64,000 nt of DNA from Beroe forskalii (Eukaryota > Ctenophora > Nuda > Beroida > Beroidae), in assembly GCA_011033025.1 (NCBI GenBank), contig WFMF01000241.1, forward strand, positions 1 to 64,000, written 5' to 3'. Position numbers and translations under genes: made by a program. Below are positions 34,054 through 44,998 of the stretch, piece by piece. Numbering within the stretch: position 1 is the first letter of the stretch; each line of letters begins with the position of its first letter. Under the pieces are notes generated by a model. The model saw nothing but the letters and a program-made list of their open reading frames with translations. It did not search any database and was not told the DNA's origin.

Positions 34054-35368
34054 TTAATTCTTTTGGTAAAAAGGGATAGTCCTCTTTACCTTTTCAAGAT
34101 GTTCCAAGTAAACGGGACAGGAAATACTGTTGGTCTCATGATTTGTGTTATCATGATTTGCCTTTGAACAGTTTATGCAGCAGGTTGGTCCTGAGTTGGC
34201 TTTCACGGGACATGTACGAGTTTCATGGTCCCCAGAGCAAAAACCACATTTAGGTGACTTGCTACAATCCTTGCTATGATGCCCAAACTCTTGGCAGTTG
34301 TAACACCGTAGAACAAACACTCTGTCATAAACTTTGCAAGTTTGAGATCCAACAAATAAACGGTCATTTTGCTTAGAGATTACAGATCTTATGACATTAC
34401 TTACCCGAATTACAGCCCTGAATACACTGCAGTTGTTACGAAGTGGAGCAACATAAATCACATCCATGATTTTATCATCAGTGCATGATGATTCCTCTAA
34501 AACAGAAGTGATGCCTGGGTTCTGATTTTTAACCATGGTGGAAATCTCCTCTTTAGAATACTCCCTATTGAAACCAACAACAGTAATTGTAGGTACTTTA
34601 GTAGCCACTTTCTCAACTCTGTGTTCAGGGCATTCACTGACAATTTTTCCTTTCAGTTTATCAGCATCAGATTTACTGTTGAGAACAATGCCAGTGTCTG
34701 AGGAACGTTTCAGAGTAAAAGTTTTGTGCACAGATATGCCATTATCAATACAAATCTTTTCCAATTTAGCTGCATCAACAGGATTGCCATCTTCATCATT
34801 TTTGATAGCCATCATGTGTTTCAGGTTCTCAGTGCGCTGTTTATCTTCCCAGACATTCTGAATATTGCCACCATTAACAGTGTTTATGTTGGCAGGAGCA
34901 GCTGCTGACAAAGCTTCTGGCTCCGTCTGGCTTGAGCTTGCACAGAAATGACTTCAATTCACTTATTTCAGATTTGAAAGCACATTTCATTGAATCAATC
35001 TTTTTCTCAAGGACATCAACACGATCAACAATAGCCAATGCTCTCTTCTCTTCCTCACAGGTAATACAGAAATCGCAAACAAACAGAAAGCGGCCAAACC
35101 TTTTCTCATAAGCTCCTGTGTTATTGACAGCTGGCAGTAATTGATTTGAAAATACTGTGGGAGCACTGACACAGTTCTTTTCAGTGGAGCAGTTGATGGC
35201 ATGAAAAGTATTTTTACAGAACCAACATTTAATTCCATGTGCATCAGTATTTACATTTGTATTACATGCCTTACAATGACCATCAGTGATGAGGTTAGGT
35301 GCAGTGTTAACAATCCCATCTGATGAACTGCAACTTGTGTCACTTTCAGAATCCTGAAAGATTACCAT
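34054..35368 (-). pseudogene. LINE-A ORF1 (PHD-like and CCHC zinc fingers), frameshifted
   Basis: Two overlapping minus-strand frames form one ORF1. The first (35368-34874) has a PHD-like zinc module, CKACNTNV... CWFCKNTFH... CDFCITC, and then a coiled-coil-like stretch (VDRVDVLEKKIDSMK). The second (34911-34054) carries an RRM-like middle and three CCHC knuckles: CYNCQEFGHHSKDC, CGFCSGDHETRTC and CCINCSKANHDNTNH...CP. A single frame change near 34900-34935 splits them. ORF1 proteins of this type bind element RNA. The end (FYQKN, stop at 34054) overlaps ORF2 in the -1 frame; see the findings. Confidence 0.85.
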
Positions 35369-35830
35369 CCTAAATGAGAAACCCCAGAATCTACCAAAAT
35401 TGGTTGGAGTTCAATAGCAGGAGAGGCAAAAGTGCTTTCACTGCGAGCTTCAAGCTTTACAGCAGGACTTTATACTTGGTATTTCGGTTATAAACCGCAG
35501 CTGGGGTTCCTCAGTTAGTTAATTTAATATGTGTTGTGTTGTAAGTTTATCTTCATGGTGACATTGTTAACTCAGTATGTGTGTCGAGTGACGACTTCAT
35601 CTTCGCTTTCAATTCAAGAGATTTGTATAAAACTGTGTAGTTGGGGTTCGTCGCTAGCTCGTGATGACACCCGGGAAGTAGCGGCATCCCGCCCCTATCG
35701 CACAATGGCTGCTGAAAGGAAGCTCATTTGCCTTAGCAGCTTCTATGAGCACCGGGGGTACCATATGCGATACTGACGGAATCGCACCGCCCGGAGCCCT
35801 CACGGGTAGCAGAGGAATCCTAAATAATTT
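35369..35830 (-). other. Probable LINE-A 5' untranslated region
   Basis: GC-richer DNA upstream of LINE-A ORF1, distinct from the AT-rich flank beyond about 35830. The role is inferred from position; no internal promoter motif was identified. Confidence 0.4.
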
Positions 35831-35848
35831 ACTGTCACTTTAGACTAA

Positions 35849-36135
35849 ATGTTATTAATATTTAAAGCCCGTTCGCGTTTTTGGCTTTTGAAAATTTCAT
35901 TTTTGAAAAATATGGATATATGCCTGTCAGTGGGCTTACAAATACCGGAAATAAAACATGAAAATTTTCCTGGAGTAGCATATTCAGATGTCCAATTTAG
36001 TTCATCAATTATGTCATCTGAGTTGGATGAATTCAAGGATGAGGCCATAGAAGAGTTCATGTCAATCAAATTGAATTTTGATATCAGTGGCATCTCTTCT
36101 CTAGAATAAACATGTTGACTGCTCAAAGTAAGCAA
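35849..36135. other. Overlapping open frames, unassigned
   Basis: An 86-codon plus-strand frame (35849-36109, acidic end SSELDEFKDEAIEEFMS) and a 96-codon minus-strand frame overlap almost completely. Neither is recognised. At most one is real, and both may be chance in the LINE flank. Confidence 0.25.
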
Positions 36136-36139
36136 ACTT

Positions 36140-36507
36140 GAATAATAATTATGATAATGATGATATCAATTTTTGCAGCACTTATGTATAAGGATCCCAG
36201 AAGTGTCATGATTTATGAACTCATGACATAAAAGCATAAACATATCAGCATGCAAGTTCATGGTTGGCTTGTGAATTGAATGGTCAAGATGTAAAATCAC
36301 AAATTGAAGGGGGGGGGGGTTCACCCCTATTAATTAATTAATTAATAAATCTACTTAGCTATACACACAGTCACAGTATAACCTGCTCCTTATTGTGAGC
36401 CCAAAGAACAAAATTTAAAAACTGCTACACTAACTTGGCCATTAAAATCCTAACATAAATAGTAATTAAAAGCTTAAAAAGTTTAAAAACACCCCTATAA
36501 TATGATG
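36140..36507. other. No gene seen
   Basis: AT-rich DNA with a short G homopolymer near 36310 and a TTAATTAATTAATTAA run near 36330. Confidence 0.4.
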
Positions 36508-36662
36508 TCAAAATGTTAATACATAACCTGGCCATCCCTGATCCCAGCCAACTGTTATCTCAAATTTGTGTTTTCCAAAAAACAAGTCATATTTTGAAAA
36601 ACACAAATTTGAGATATGAGTTGGCTGGGAAGGATGGCCAGGTTGTGTACCAACATTTTGAC
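36508..36662. repeat. 155-bp hairpin element (MITE-like)
   Basis: TCAAAATGTTAATACATAAC at the left is mirrored by GTTGTGTACCAACATTTTGA at the right; inside, CCTGGCCATCC, CCAGCCAAC and CAAATTTGTGTTTT are mirrored, meeting near 36590. A decayed part of the same family is at 52816-52916, inverted, and includes matching flank (GGTCTTGAGTCC), so the dispersed unit is larger than the hairpin. Confidence 0.75.
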
Positions 36663-36968
36663 AGTGGTCTTGAGTCCATAGCTCCAACATTACCCTGGTG
36701 GGGCCTCAAAGCAAAAATGGCATCCAAAAATCGAAATTTTACCAGAAGGAGACAGAGCTTACCCTTTGTTTGTGTTCAATTTGTCTTGACAAGCTGATCA
36801 TTTTAGTGTCATGAGGTATATTTGAGTGAATTGGAAGTTATTGGTCCAATTTAGCCCATAAAAACCTTCAAAAATCCACTAAATTGCTTTTTATCTCAGT
36901 TTGCAACTTTGTTCCAATGGATTTTATAATACTTTTTGTAATAACTTTTAAACTTTCTAACATCTGCA

Positions 36969-38777
36969 ATGTCTGCGATGGATCAGGAGGATGGGCCAAA
37001 GGCAAGGGTGGAAGAGTCCTCAGATCCATTACAGGATGACGATGAATATGGTGATGTATATGGTAATGCTGCAAAGACAAAGCTCTCTGTTGTTATCCCA
37101 AAGTCTGACATGAAATCTGACCCAACATCAACAAAGTCAGACTCCTCCTCACCAACCTCCTCACCCACCACCTCTTCACCCACCTCTTCAAGGACTAAAG
37201 GTGTGAGTGTCAAATCTAAGAAAGGTAAATCCTCTAAGAAACCAAACTCTAATATTTCCCCTCGCTTCAGAAATAATGGAAGTTGTGCTCGCTGCAAATA
37301 TGAAAATGCCATTGAAGAATCAATCACTTGTGATATCTGTGATAATATTTTTCATGCTTGTTGTAGAGATAGTAAAGGTTCACTGATGTGCAGTTCAGTT
37401 TGTACAAAGACATTTCTGGATGCTTTTAGACCTGTTGCAGCTAAGTATGGAGTTAATGGAGACAGGTGGGGAAGTTTTGGTTTCGTCTGTGGTGACTGCA
37501 AAGGTAATTTAAAAAGTTTCAAAAAGAAAAAAGTCACAGTTCTGAACAAACAAGTTCAATGTGAGGCAACACATGAATTGGACTCAGATGAAATAACAGA
37601 AAACAGCTCTATTAACAATACTGCTTCATTTGATGAAATAAAGTCTATCATGATGAGTATGAAGGATGATATTCTTGGTGAAGTCACTTTACTCATAGAT
37701 AGTAAGATCCCTTCATGTCAAAAGGAAGATGATGAACAAAAAGGTCCCAATGTACTATCAGACAATTCCCCTATGCAGTTAAGCAATGGTAGTCAATCAA
37801 TGGAATTAGGTGAATCAAGAGCAGATAGGAAAAGTGAAATGTCATACTCAGCTGCTATTCAAAAACCTGTCCTATCTATGACATCAAGCAACCAATTCAG
37901 TCCTACTAACAAAGTTCAAAATAAGCAGAAAGAAAATCAAGAAACTCAGCATGTTATTGTACTGAATTCAGAATCTAGAGATGTTGATTTCAAGAAACTA
38001 ACTGGTAGCATAGAAAAGCAGCTTGAATCAGTCCCTGTTGATTTCCTCAGGCAGAAAGAGGCACGTAATCGGATTGTTATAGGCTTCCCAAGTGATGAAA
38101 CCAAAGAGCATGGTAGAAAATTACTGGCCTCTTGTAATGAAGTTGTGTCCAACAGATTTGTTATTAATGATGCCAAAAAGATGCTGCCAAAAATAACAGT
38201 AACAAATATCCCCAACAATGTAGCCTCAGAAGTAATTGAAGGCAAGGAACATATGTCAACAATTGAATTCAGACAAAGTTTGAAGAATCATCTCTATAAG
38301 AAGATCATGGAGAAGAACCATGCTCTAGCTGATATTGTTGCAGATAAAAATGAGGAAAATGTGTTTGATCTGGTGTATGTCAATGTTGGGCAACAATACA
38401 CAACTATTGGTATCAAAGTTTCTTCAAAGCTTCACAAATTCATAATGCACTCAGGCACAATCTACATTGGAAACTTCAGATGTAATGTCTTTGATAGGTT
38501 TGATATAAGACAGTGTTTCAGATGTCAGAAGCTTGGTCACATCTCTACCAACTGTACAGATGATATTGTTTGCATGTACTGCAGTGCATCGCATAGTAGT
38601 AGCTCTTGTCCACATAAGAAAGATACTCATATGCATAAATGCAGGAACTGTGCCCAATCAAAAAACCCAATGCACAATGCTGCTTGTGCAACTCATAACT
38701 CAGCCTCACATCAATGCCCCATAATTGTGAAAGAAACTAAACGGATCATGCAATGTACTGATTACTCAAAAAACTAA
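36969..38777 (+). CDS. LINE-B ORF1 protein (602 aa)
   Basis: Intact frame from ATG 36969, with a second ATG three codons on, to TAA 38775-38777. Order: an acidic and Ser/Thr/Pro-rich N-terminus (residues 1-100); a PHD-like zinc module at about 104-178 (CARCKYEN, CDICDNIFHACC, CSSVC, CGDCKG); a polar linker; an RRM-like region at about 330-500; and three zinc knuckles at about 515-590 (CFRCQKLGHISTNC, CMYCSASHSSSSC, CRNCAQSKNPMHNAAC). Such ORF1 proteins bind the element's RNA and form the ribonucleoprotein used in reverse transcription. The protein ends YSKN just where ORF2 begins in the -1 frame. Same layout as LINE-A ORF1, but clearly diverged. Confidence 0.92.
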   Translation: MSAMDQEDGPKARVEESSDPLQDDDEYGDVYGNAAKTKLSVVIPKSDMKSDPTSTKSDSSSPTSSPTTSSPTSSRTKGVSVKSKKGKSSKKPNSNISPRFRNNGSCARCKYENAIEESITCDICDNIFHACCRDSKGSLMCSSVCTKTFLDAFRPVAAKYGVNGDRWGSFGFVCGDCKGNLKSFKKKKVTVLNKQVQCEATHELDSDEITENSSINNTASFDEIKSIMMSMKDDILGEVTLLIDSKIPSCQKEDDEQKGPNVLSDNSPMQLSNGSQSMELGESRADRKSEMSYSAAIQKPVLSMTSSNQFSPTNKVQNKQKENQETQHVIVLNSESRDVDFKKLTGSIEKQLESVPVDFLRQKEARNRIVIGFPSDETKEHGRKLLASCNEVVSNRFVINDAKKMLPKITVTNIPNNVASEVIEGKEHMSTIEFRQSLKNHLYKKIMEKNHALADIVADKNEENVFDLVYVNVGQQYTTIGIKVSSKLHKFIMHSGTIYIGNFRCNVFDRFDIRQCFRCQKLGHISTNCTDDIVCMYCSASHSSSSCPHKKDTHMHKCRNCAQSKNPMHNAACATHNSASHQCPIIVKETKRIMQCTDYSKN

Positions 38778-41671
38778 TAGGTGAATCATGTCCTCAACTT
38801 AATGTTGCCATATTTAATTGCAGATCAATCAACAATAAAACTGTTAGTGTTATTGAGTACCTAAAAGACCTGTACACAGATGTCTGTTTGCTTAATGAAA
38901 CCTGGCTAAGGAAAGGAGACACATCAAAAATCAAAGAGATTAAAGAGCTTGGGTATAATGTGCTTCATAAATCAAGAGCAGGCCGAGGTGGGGGTGTTGC
39001 CATTTTATCCAAAAAATCTCTGAGTGTACTTCCTCAAAAGACAGTGAAGTATGAAAGTTTCGAGGTGATTGAAGGTCTCATTGAATCAGCAATGTCAGGA
39101 CTTCTTAGAGTGTGTTGTATATATCGCCCAGGGACTGGGAAATCAGATAAAGTCACAGATTTTTGTACAGAATTTGAAGACTACATGAACAGCTTAGTCC
39201 ATCGACCTGGAAAGCCATTAATAGCAGGTGACTTTAACATTCACTTGGAGAGACATGAGCACCCTGATACAAAGCGGTTTCTCACAGTCATTGAAACCTT
39301 TGGCCTTGTTCAGCATGTTCAAGAACCTACTCATATTTGTGGTGGTATATTGGACATTGTGTTAACTGGCTCAAATGTCTGTGACAAAATAAATCTTGAA
39401 AATATGCAAGTGATTCCAACATGTACAACTTCTGACCATTTTCTTGTTTCTTTTTCATGTGTATTTGCCCACTCTAACTCAATCACCCTCAAGTCATGTT
39501 TAACCAGAGATATCAAAAATATGGACTTGGATGGATTCAAGAATGATATTGTGAACTCAAGTGCCAGCAACCCTGAAACATTCACTAACCTTGATAATGC
39601 TGTTGACCTTTATAACTCAGAACTATCTGCACTTCTAGACAAATATGCTCCAGAAAAAGAAATGAAAATAAATGCTGACCAAAGTGAATGGTTTGATTAT
39701 AAATGTAAAGAAGCTAGAAGACTACGCAGAAGAGCTGAGAGAAAACATCAAAAGTTGAAGACATCTGAGTCAAGAAAAGAATGGGTTGAAGCTTCAAAAC
39801 ATGCAGCTAATGTTATCAATTTAGCTAGAGACAGGTACTACAAAAAACAGCTTGATATAAGTGGGCAGGACAAAAAGAAATCATACTCTATTGTAAATAA
39901 CCTCATGGACCGAAACCTACCTAAGTCTTTCCAACCATTTCATAAATCTGATAATGTTGTGGCAGCAGAAATGAAAGAATTTTTCCTGTCTAAAGTGAAG
40001 GTTATATATGATGGCATAGAGAAAGCAAAAATAGATGAGGAACCAGCTCCTTTCAGTACAGAGGAATTTGAGGGAGTGTCCTGGACTGAGTTTGAGACAG
40101 TTTCAGTGGAAGATCTTAAACACATTATTAGCTCTCTGAACCTCAAATATTGTGAAAGTGACCCAGTGCCTAGTAAGCTCTTTGTAGAATGCTTTGATGA
40201 GCTCAAAGAGATAGTTCTGTATGTTGTAAATGAGTCATTGAAATCTGGACAATTTCCTCAAGCTCTGAAGGATGCATATGTCAGGCCATCAATTAAAGAC
40301 CATCATTCTAATGTCAATGACTATAAAAACTATAGGCCTATTAGTAACCTCCCTTTTCTGTCTAAGATACTTGAAAAAGCAGTATTAGAGCAACTCAACA
40401 AACATCTTGCCAGGAATAACCTTCATGCTACTCACCAGAGTGGCTACAGGAATAACCACAGCTGTGAGACAGCCACTCTCACAGTTTACAATGACCTGTT
40501 ATGCATTAGTGACACCAAGAAAAAAGTTATTCTGTTGCTGTTAGATCTCTCTGCAGCATTTGACACTGTCAACCATAGTCAACTACTTGATAAGCTAAGT
40601 TGCAAATTTGGCATAAAAGGAAATGTTCTTCAGTGGTTTTGTTCATACCTTGAAAACAGGTCATTTACTGTTACCATAAACAGAGACAAGTCCAGCAAGG
40701 CATTTGTTAGTATTGGAGTTCCTCAGGGCTCAATTCTTGGTCCCATACTGTTTATTTTGTTCACCAAAGAGATTGAATTTATAGCCAAGAAACATGGATT
40801 TGCCATACACATGTATGCTGATGATACCCAGCTATATATTGAGTTTAATCCACTCCTCAATGATATTCAAGATTTGGAGGAGAAGATTGTTGACTGCTTA
40901 AAAGACATTAGGGACTGGATGCTCTTAAACCACCTACAGCTTAATACAGAAAAAACCAAGGCTCTGGTGATAGCAAAAAGAGATGAATTGGATATTGATG
41001 GCCTGAAAATTAACCCAGAAGAACTTGTTGATGCTGTCCCAGTTGCCAAAAGCCTAGGAATTCTTTTTGATGAGCACCTTACCTTTGGAAATCAAATCGA
41101 CAGTGTAATTCGATCCAGCTATATAAATCTACGCAATCTTCGTGCAATAGCATCTAAGTTGAATTTCAATATGAAGAAGCAACTGATACACTGTTTGATA
41201 TTCTCCAAAATTGATTACTGCAATGGACTTTATGTAGGTCTCCCTGACTATGTAATCAAAAAACTTCAAAAACTTCAGAATGCATGTGTTAGGTTTTTGT
41301 TTGGCAGAAGGATTGGTTATAGAGATCACATTACTCCATTTCTCAAGGAAGCTCATTTTCTCCCAGTGCAACAACGTATTGACTATAAAATAGCACTTTT
41401 AACATTTAAATGTGTGAACAATTTGGCACCAATATATCTTCAGAATCTCTTAAGTATGAGGCAGGAATTGAATTTTTCATTAAGAAACGAAGATGATTAT
41501 TTCTTGCTAAATAGACCTAATGTCCCTAACTATAAGGTAACTGAAAGGGCTTTCAGTTTTGCTGCCCCTAATGTCTGGAATAAACTTCCCTATGATATAC
41601 GTTCTAGTAGTGATATTCATGATTTTAAGAGAAAGCTCAAGACTCATTTCTTTAATGTTGCCTTTTCATAA
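38762..41671 (+). CDS. LINE-B ORF2: endonuclease-reverse transcriptase (about 969 codons)
   Basis: Open from 38762 (after TGA 38759-38761) to TAA 41669-41671. No ATG lies before the endonuclease start. EN motifs: FNCRSINNK (about residue 20), NETW (about 45), AGDFNIH (about 155) and SDHFLVSF (about 223). RT motifs: YKNYRPISNL (about 518), LLLDLSAAFDTVNH (about 590), GVPQGSILGP (about 653) and the catalytic YADD (about 685). The C-terminus has the WNKLP...FKRKLKTHFF signature common to CR1/Jockey-group elements. It nicks DNA and copies the element's RNA at the target (target-primed reverse transcription). No stops or frame changes were seen, so it may be recently active. Expression may need a -1 frameshift or stop-restart; a TTG at 38888 is not a credible start because it would cut into the EN domain. 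Confidence 0.93.
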   Translation, partial: LLKKLIGESCPQLNVAIFNCRSINNKTVSVIEYLKDLYTDVCLLNETWLRKGDTSKIKEIKELGYNVLHKSRAGRGGGVAILSKKSLSVLPQKTVKYESFEVIEGLIESAMSGLLRVCCIYRPGTGKSDKVTDFCTEFEDYMNSLVHRPGKPLIAGDFNIHLERHEHPDTKRFLTVIETFGLVQHVQEPTHICGGILDIVLTGSNVCDKINLENMQVIPTCTTSDHFLVSFSCVFAHSNSITLKSCLTRDIKNMDLDGFKNDIVNSSASNPETFTNLDNAVDLYNSELSALLDKYAPEKEMKINADQSEWFDYKCKEARRLRRRAERKHQKLKTSESRKEWVEASKHAANVINLARDRYYKKQLDISGQDKKKSYSIVNNLMDRNLPKSFQPFHKSDNVVAAEMKEFFLSKVKVIYDGIEKAKIDEEPAPFSTEEFEGVSWTEFETVSVEDLKHIISSLNLKYCESDPVPSKLFVECFDELKEIVLYVVNESLKSGQFPQALKDAYVRPSIKDHHSNVNDYKNYRPISNLPFLSKILEKAVLEQLNKHLARNNLHATHQSGYRNNHSCETATLTVYNDLLCISDTKKKVILLLLDLSAAFDTVNHSQLLDKLSCKFGIKGNVLQWFCSYLENRSFTVTINRDKSSKAFVSIGVPQGSILGPILFILFTKEIEFIAKKHGFAIHMYADDTQLYIEFNPLLNDIQDLEEKIVDCLKDIRDWMLLNHLQLNTEKTKALVIAKRDELDIDGLKINPEELVDAVPVAKSLGILFDEHLTFGNQIDSVIRSSYINLRNLRAIASKLNFNMKKQLIHCLIFSKIDYCNGLYVGLPDYVIKKLQKLQNACVRFLFGRRIGYRDHITPFLKEAHFLPVQQRIDYKIALLTFKCVNNLAPIYLQNLLSMRQELNFSLRNEDDYFLLNRPNVPNYKVTERAFSFAAPNVWNKLPYDIRSSSDIHDFKRKLKTHFFNVAFS
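38768..38774 (+). promoter_or_regulatory. Candidate -1 frameshift heptamer A_AAA_AAC
   Basis: In the ORF1 frame the codons are TCA AAA AAC TAA, so the heptamer matches the X_XXY_YYZ rule in phase and directly precedes the ORF1 stop. A -1 slip continues CTA ATA GGT GAA TCA into ORF2. No convincing downstream pseudoknot was found by eye. This is an inference from sequence form. Confidence 0.55.
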
Positions 41672-41815
41672 TTTTCACTTTAAATTATTGCCACAATGAA
41701 ATATGAGTCGCTTTTGATGGTGAGAACTTTTCTTTTGATATTGCATCTTAAGTTTTGAATCTCTTAGAGCTTTAAAGCGATTTATAAATTTTTGATATTT
41801 ATTTATTTATTTTTC
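41672..41815 (+). other. LINE-B 3' untranslated region and (ATTT)n tail
   Basis: Short 3' region ending TTAAAGCGATTTATAAATTT and a TTTATTTATTTATTTTT tail. A simple-repeat tail is usual in CR1/L2-type elements. A target duplication was not identified. Confidence 0.6.
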
Positions 41816-42793
41816 CACTTTTTAATTTTCTGCATGAAATTTTTTGAATCGTTTGAAACTAAATTTCACGCTGAATTTACTAAGCGAAATAGCATCCACA
41901 TACCTCTACTACAGATTCAAATTGATGTAATAACAATGAGAATGATTAATCACATGATTTTAAACTTTATTTTATCATGATTGAACGTTTTTACTTGCTT
42001 CCTAAATAACAACGAAGTTTCTATGTAAAGTTCTTTCCACAGAGGATAGAAATGCATATATTACTGACAAGGTATCCACATAGTGGAGAACAAAGTTCAA
42101 CTATCACACCAAAACTGCCTATTCAATTACTGTACAACAAAGATGGAAGACAGGATCATGCTAGACTTTATTCGTGGTAATTCTCTGATTTTTGGTAAAG
42201 GTAGGAAAGCTTCCCCAAAAGGAAATGAGCTTTGTAATTTTTTGGTTGCCACGAGGACACATCAGACTATCAGCTGTTTGATAGTTTAAAAATGAAAGAT
42301 GTGACCCAAGAAAATCTTTCATCATTTATGCAAGATAAGTCAATGTACCAGCATCCACGGATTCAAACAGCCAAAAAGTATCCATCAAAAGAGTTCAATA
42401 CATCATGAGTGAACTGGAAAAGCTGCCTAAAACTTTACAAACTTCTGCTAAAATAGACTGCTAGAATTAGACTGTTGAAGGTTCAAGATTGTCAATAGAA
42501 TTTAAAGATCATTAAAGACTGTTGATGTTTGATATGATTGATCATTGCAGTGAAACACAGAAATCTCAATAAGACTGTTGATTTGAATTAATTAATGATG
42601 ATTTGAAAGATCTATAAGACAATGCCCAAGATTGTTGAAACACCTAATAAAAGACTAAGTTTATAGGGAAAGAAATTTTAGAGAAAGAAATTTACTATTT
42701 ATCAACATTACGTCATTACAATACAATTAAAATACAAAAATAAATAGTTCCTTCCCTTTTCCATATAACTTTCCCATAAAGCAAAAGAATACC
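41816..42793. other. No gene seen
   Basis: AT-rich unique DNA. AGACTGTTGA-type words recur at 42460-42620 without a clear period. Confidence 0.4.
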
Positions 42794-43968
42794 AAAAGGA
42801 CTGCAAAAGTGTTCAATAAAAGGATAAAGACTGGCAAAAGAATTTCAAAGACTTTTTAGGGGAAGTTAAGAAGCAAGCGCGTTTTTGCTTTAACCACTAA
42901 CCAGTGCCCTATTCTTTCTTTCCCTTAACCAGGGGCGTCCCGTCGTCACGAAATTAAACGACAAGGCACCGCGCGCGCGTAAAACTAGGAATCTTGTTAG
43001 AGCAAATTCTTTCCTAAGTTCCGTGAGTCCGCATACAACATTATTGCTCTAACCAGATCCCTAGTTTTACGCGCGCGTCGGCGCGCCACGCCTTGCTCCA
43101 AACCAGGGCTCTATTTTTGTTCCTGAGCCCGCATAGGTGTGCGTACGCGCGCCGCGCTACCCTACGCCGCGCAACGCAGACTAGCCAGACGTTGCCTGCC
43201 CCATATTTTTTTCAAAAGGACTGCAAAAGTGTTCAATAAAAGGATAAAGACTGGCAAAAGAATTTCAAAGACTTTTTAGGGGAAGTTAAGAAGCAAGCGC
43301 GTTTTTGCTTTAACCACTAACCAGTGCCCTATTCTTTCTTTCCCTTAACCAGGGGCGTCCCGTCGTCACGAAATTAAACGACAAGGCACCGCGCGCGCGT
43401 AAAACTAGGAATCTTGTTAGAGCAAATTCTTTCCTAAGTTCCGTGAGTCCGCATACAACATTATTGCTCTAACCAGATCCCTAGTTTTACGCGCGCGTCG
43501 GCGCGCCACGCCTTGCTCCAAACCAGGGCTCTATTTTGTTCCTGAGCCCGCATAGGTGTGCGTACGCGCCGCGCTACCCTACGCCGCGCAACGCAGACTA
43601 GCCAGACGTTGCCTGCCCCATATTTTTTCAAAAGGACTGCAAAAGTGTTCAATAAAAGGATAAAGACTGGCAAAAGAATTTCAAAGACTTTTTAGGGGAA
43701 GTTAAGAAGCAAGCGCGTTTTTGCTTTAACCACTAACCAGTGCCCTATTCTTTCTTTCCCTTAACCAGGGGCGTCCCGTCGTCACGAAATTAAACGACAA
43801 GGCACCGCGCGCGCGTAAAACTAGGAATCTTGTTAGAGCAAATTCTTTCCTAAGTTCCGTGAGTCCGCATACAACATTATTGCTCTAACCAGATCCCTAG
43901 TTTTACGCGCGCGTCGGCGCGCCACGCCTTGCTCCAAACCAGGGCTCTATTTTTGTTCCTGAGCCTGC
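42794..43968. repeat. ~418-bp tandem repeat, 2.8 copies
   Basis: Units start at 42794, 43214 and 43630, and the third breaks off near 43968. Copies are nearly identical apart from homopolymer and CG-repeat length. Each unit contains an inverted repeat (CGCGCGTAAAACTAGG...TTAGAGCAA against TTGCTCTAAC...CCTAGTTTTACGCGCG). Part of the unit is found, inverted, inside the insertion at 54911-55013. Confidence 0.93.
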
Positions 43969-44092
43969 ATTTGGCACCAGTCTAGATTGGTGCCTAGCCT
44001 TGCTCTAACCAGATCCCTAGATTTACGCGCCGCATTGGTTAATGGAATCAGTTGCTCTAACCAGAACCTAACCCTGTTCTGCACTGCGCGCG

Positions 44093-44345
44093 CGTTTTCA
44101 GGTTTTCTTCGCGTGAAGAAGCATGCGCGTTTTCTTCGCGTGAAGAAGCACGCGCGTTTTCTTCGCGTGAAGAAGCACGCGCATTTTTTTCGCGTGAAGA
44201 AGCACGCGCGTTTTCTTCGCGTGAAGAAGCACGCGCGTTTTCTTCGCGTGAAGAAGCACGCGCGTTTTCTTCGCGTGAAGAAGCACGCGCGTTTTCTTCG
44301 CGTGAAGAAGCACGCGCGTTTTCTTCGCGTGAAGAAGCACTTCCC
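44093..44345 (+). repeat. 27-bp palindromic minisatellite, block 1
   Basis: About nine units of GAAGAAGCACGCGCG plus TTTTCTTCGCGT. Because 27 is divisible by three, frames stay open on both strands (a 9-residue Arg-Val-Lys-Lys-His-Ala-Arg-Phe-Leu repeat on plus). Each unit junction is self-complementary (TTCTTC...GAAGAA), so a structural origin is more likely than a protein. Confidence 0.92.
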
Positions 44346-44715
44346 CTAACCAGAGGCGTCGCGAAACGGTTTTAGCGCTTGCCGCGCCGCGCACTCCGTG
44401 CGCGTAACCAGGGTCCTGGTTAGGGCAAAGAAGCACGCGCGTTTTCTTCGCGTCATAAAGAAGTGCACGCGCGTTTTCTTCGCGCGATCAGAAGCACGCG
44501 CGCGGTTTCTTCGTGTGAAGAAGAACGCACCTTTCTTAGTGTGAAGAAGAACGCGGCGCGCGTTTCTTCGTGTGAAGAAGAACATGAACACGCGTTTCTT
44601 CGTGTGAAGAAGAACGCGCGTTTCTTCGTGTGAAGAAATGCGCACGTTTCTTCGTGTGAAGAAGAACGCGCGTTTCTTCGTTTGAAGAAGAACGTGCGTT
44701 TCTTCGTGTGAAGAA

Positions 44716-44810
44716 TCGTAGGATGTTACCCTACCCTCGCGCGCGGCGCAACGTTCCACATTTGGACGTCCAGTCAGAAGAAATAGACGGGGCAACGTCC
44801 GTCGAGTGAA
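44716..44810 (+). repeat. Dispersed 45-bp word, copy 2, with AGACGGGGCAACGTCCGTCG end
   Basis: The word is followed by GACGTCCAGTCAGAAG and AGACGGGGCAACGTCCGTCG. The second part also follows the copy at 55128. It interrupts the minisatellite. Confidence 0.75.
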
Positions 44811-44998
44811 GAAGAACGCGCGTTTCTTCGTGTGAAGAAGAACGCGCGTTTCTTCGTGCGAAGAAGAACGCGCGGATCTTCGTGTGAAGAAAAATGCACG
44901 TTTCTTCGTGTGAAGATCAAGAACGCGCGTTTTTTCGTGTGAAGAAGAACGCGCGTTTCTTCGTGTGAAGAAGATCGCGCGTTTCTTCGTGTGAAGAA

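Noticed and set aside
38888..41671. LINE-B ORF2 starting at the TTG at 38888
   Set aside because: This would delete the first endonuclease motif, which is open in frame upstream; the open frame runs from 38762.
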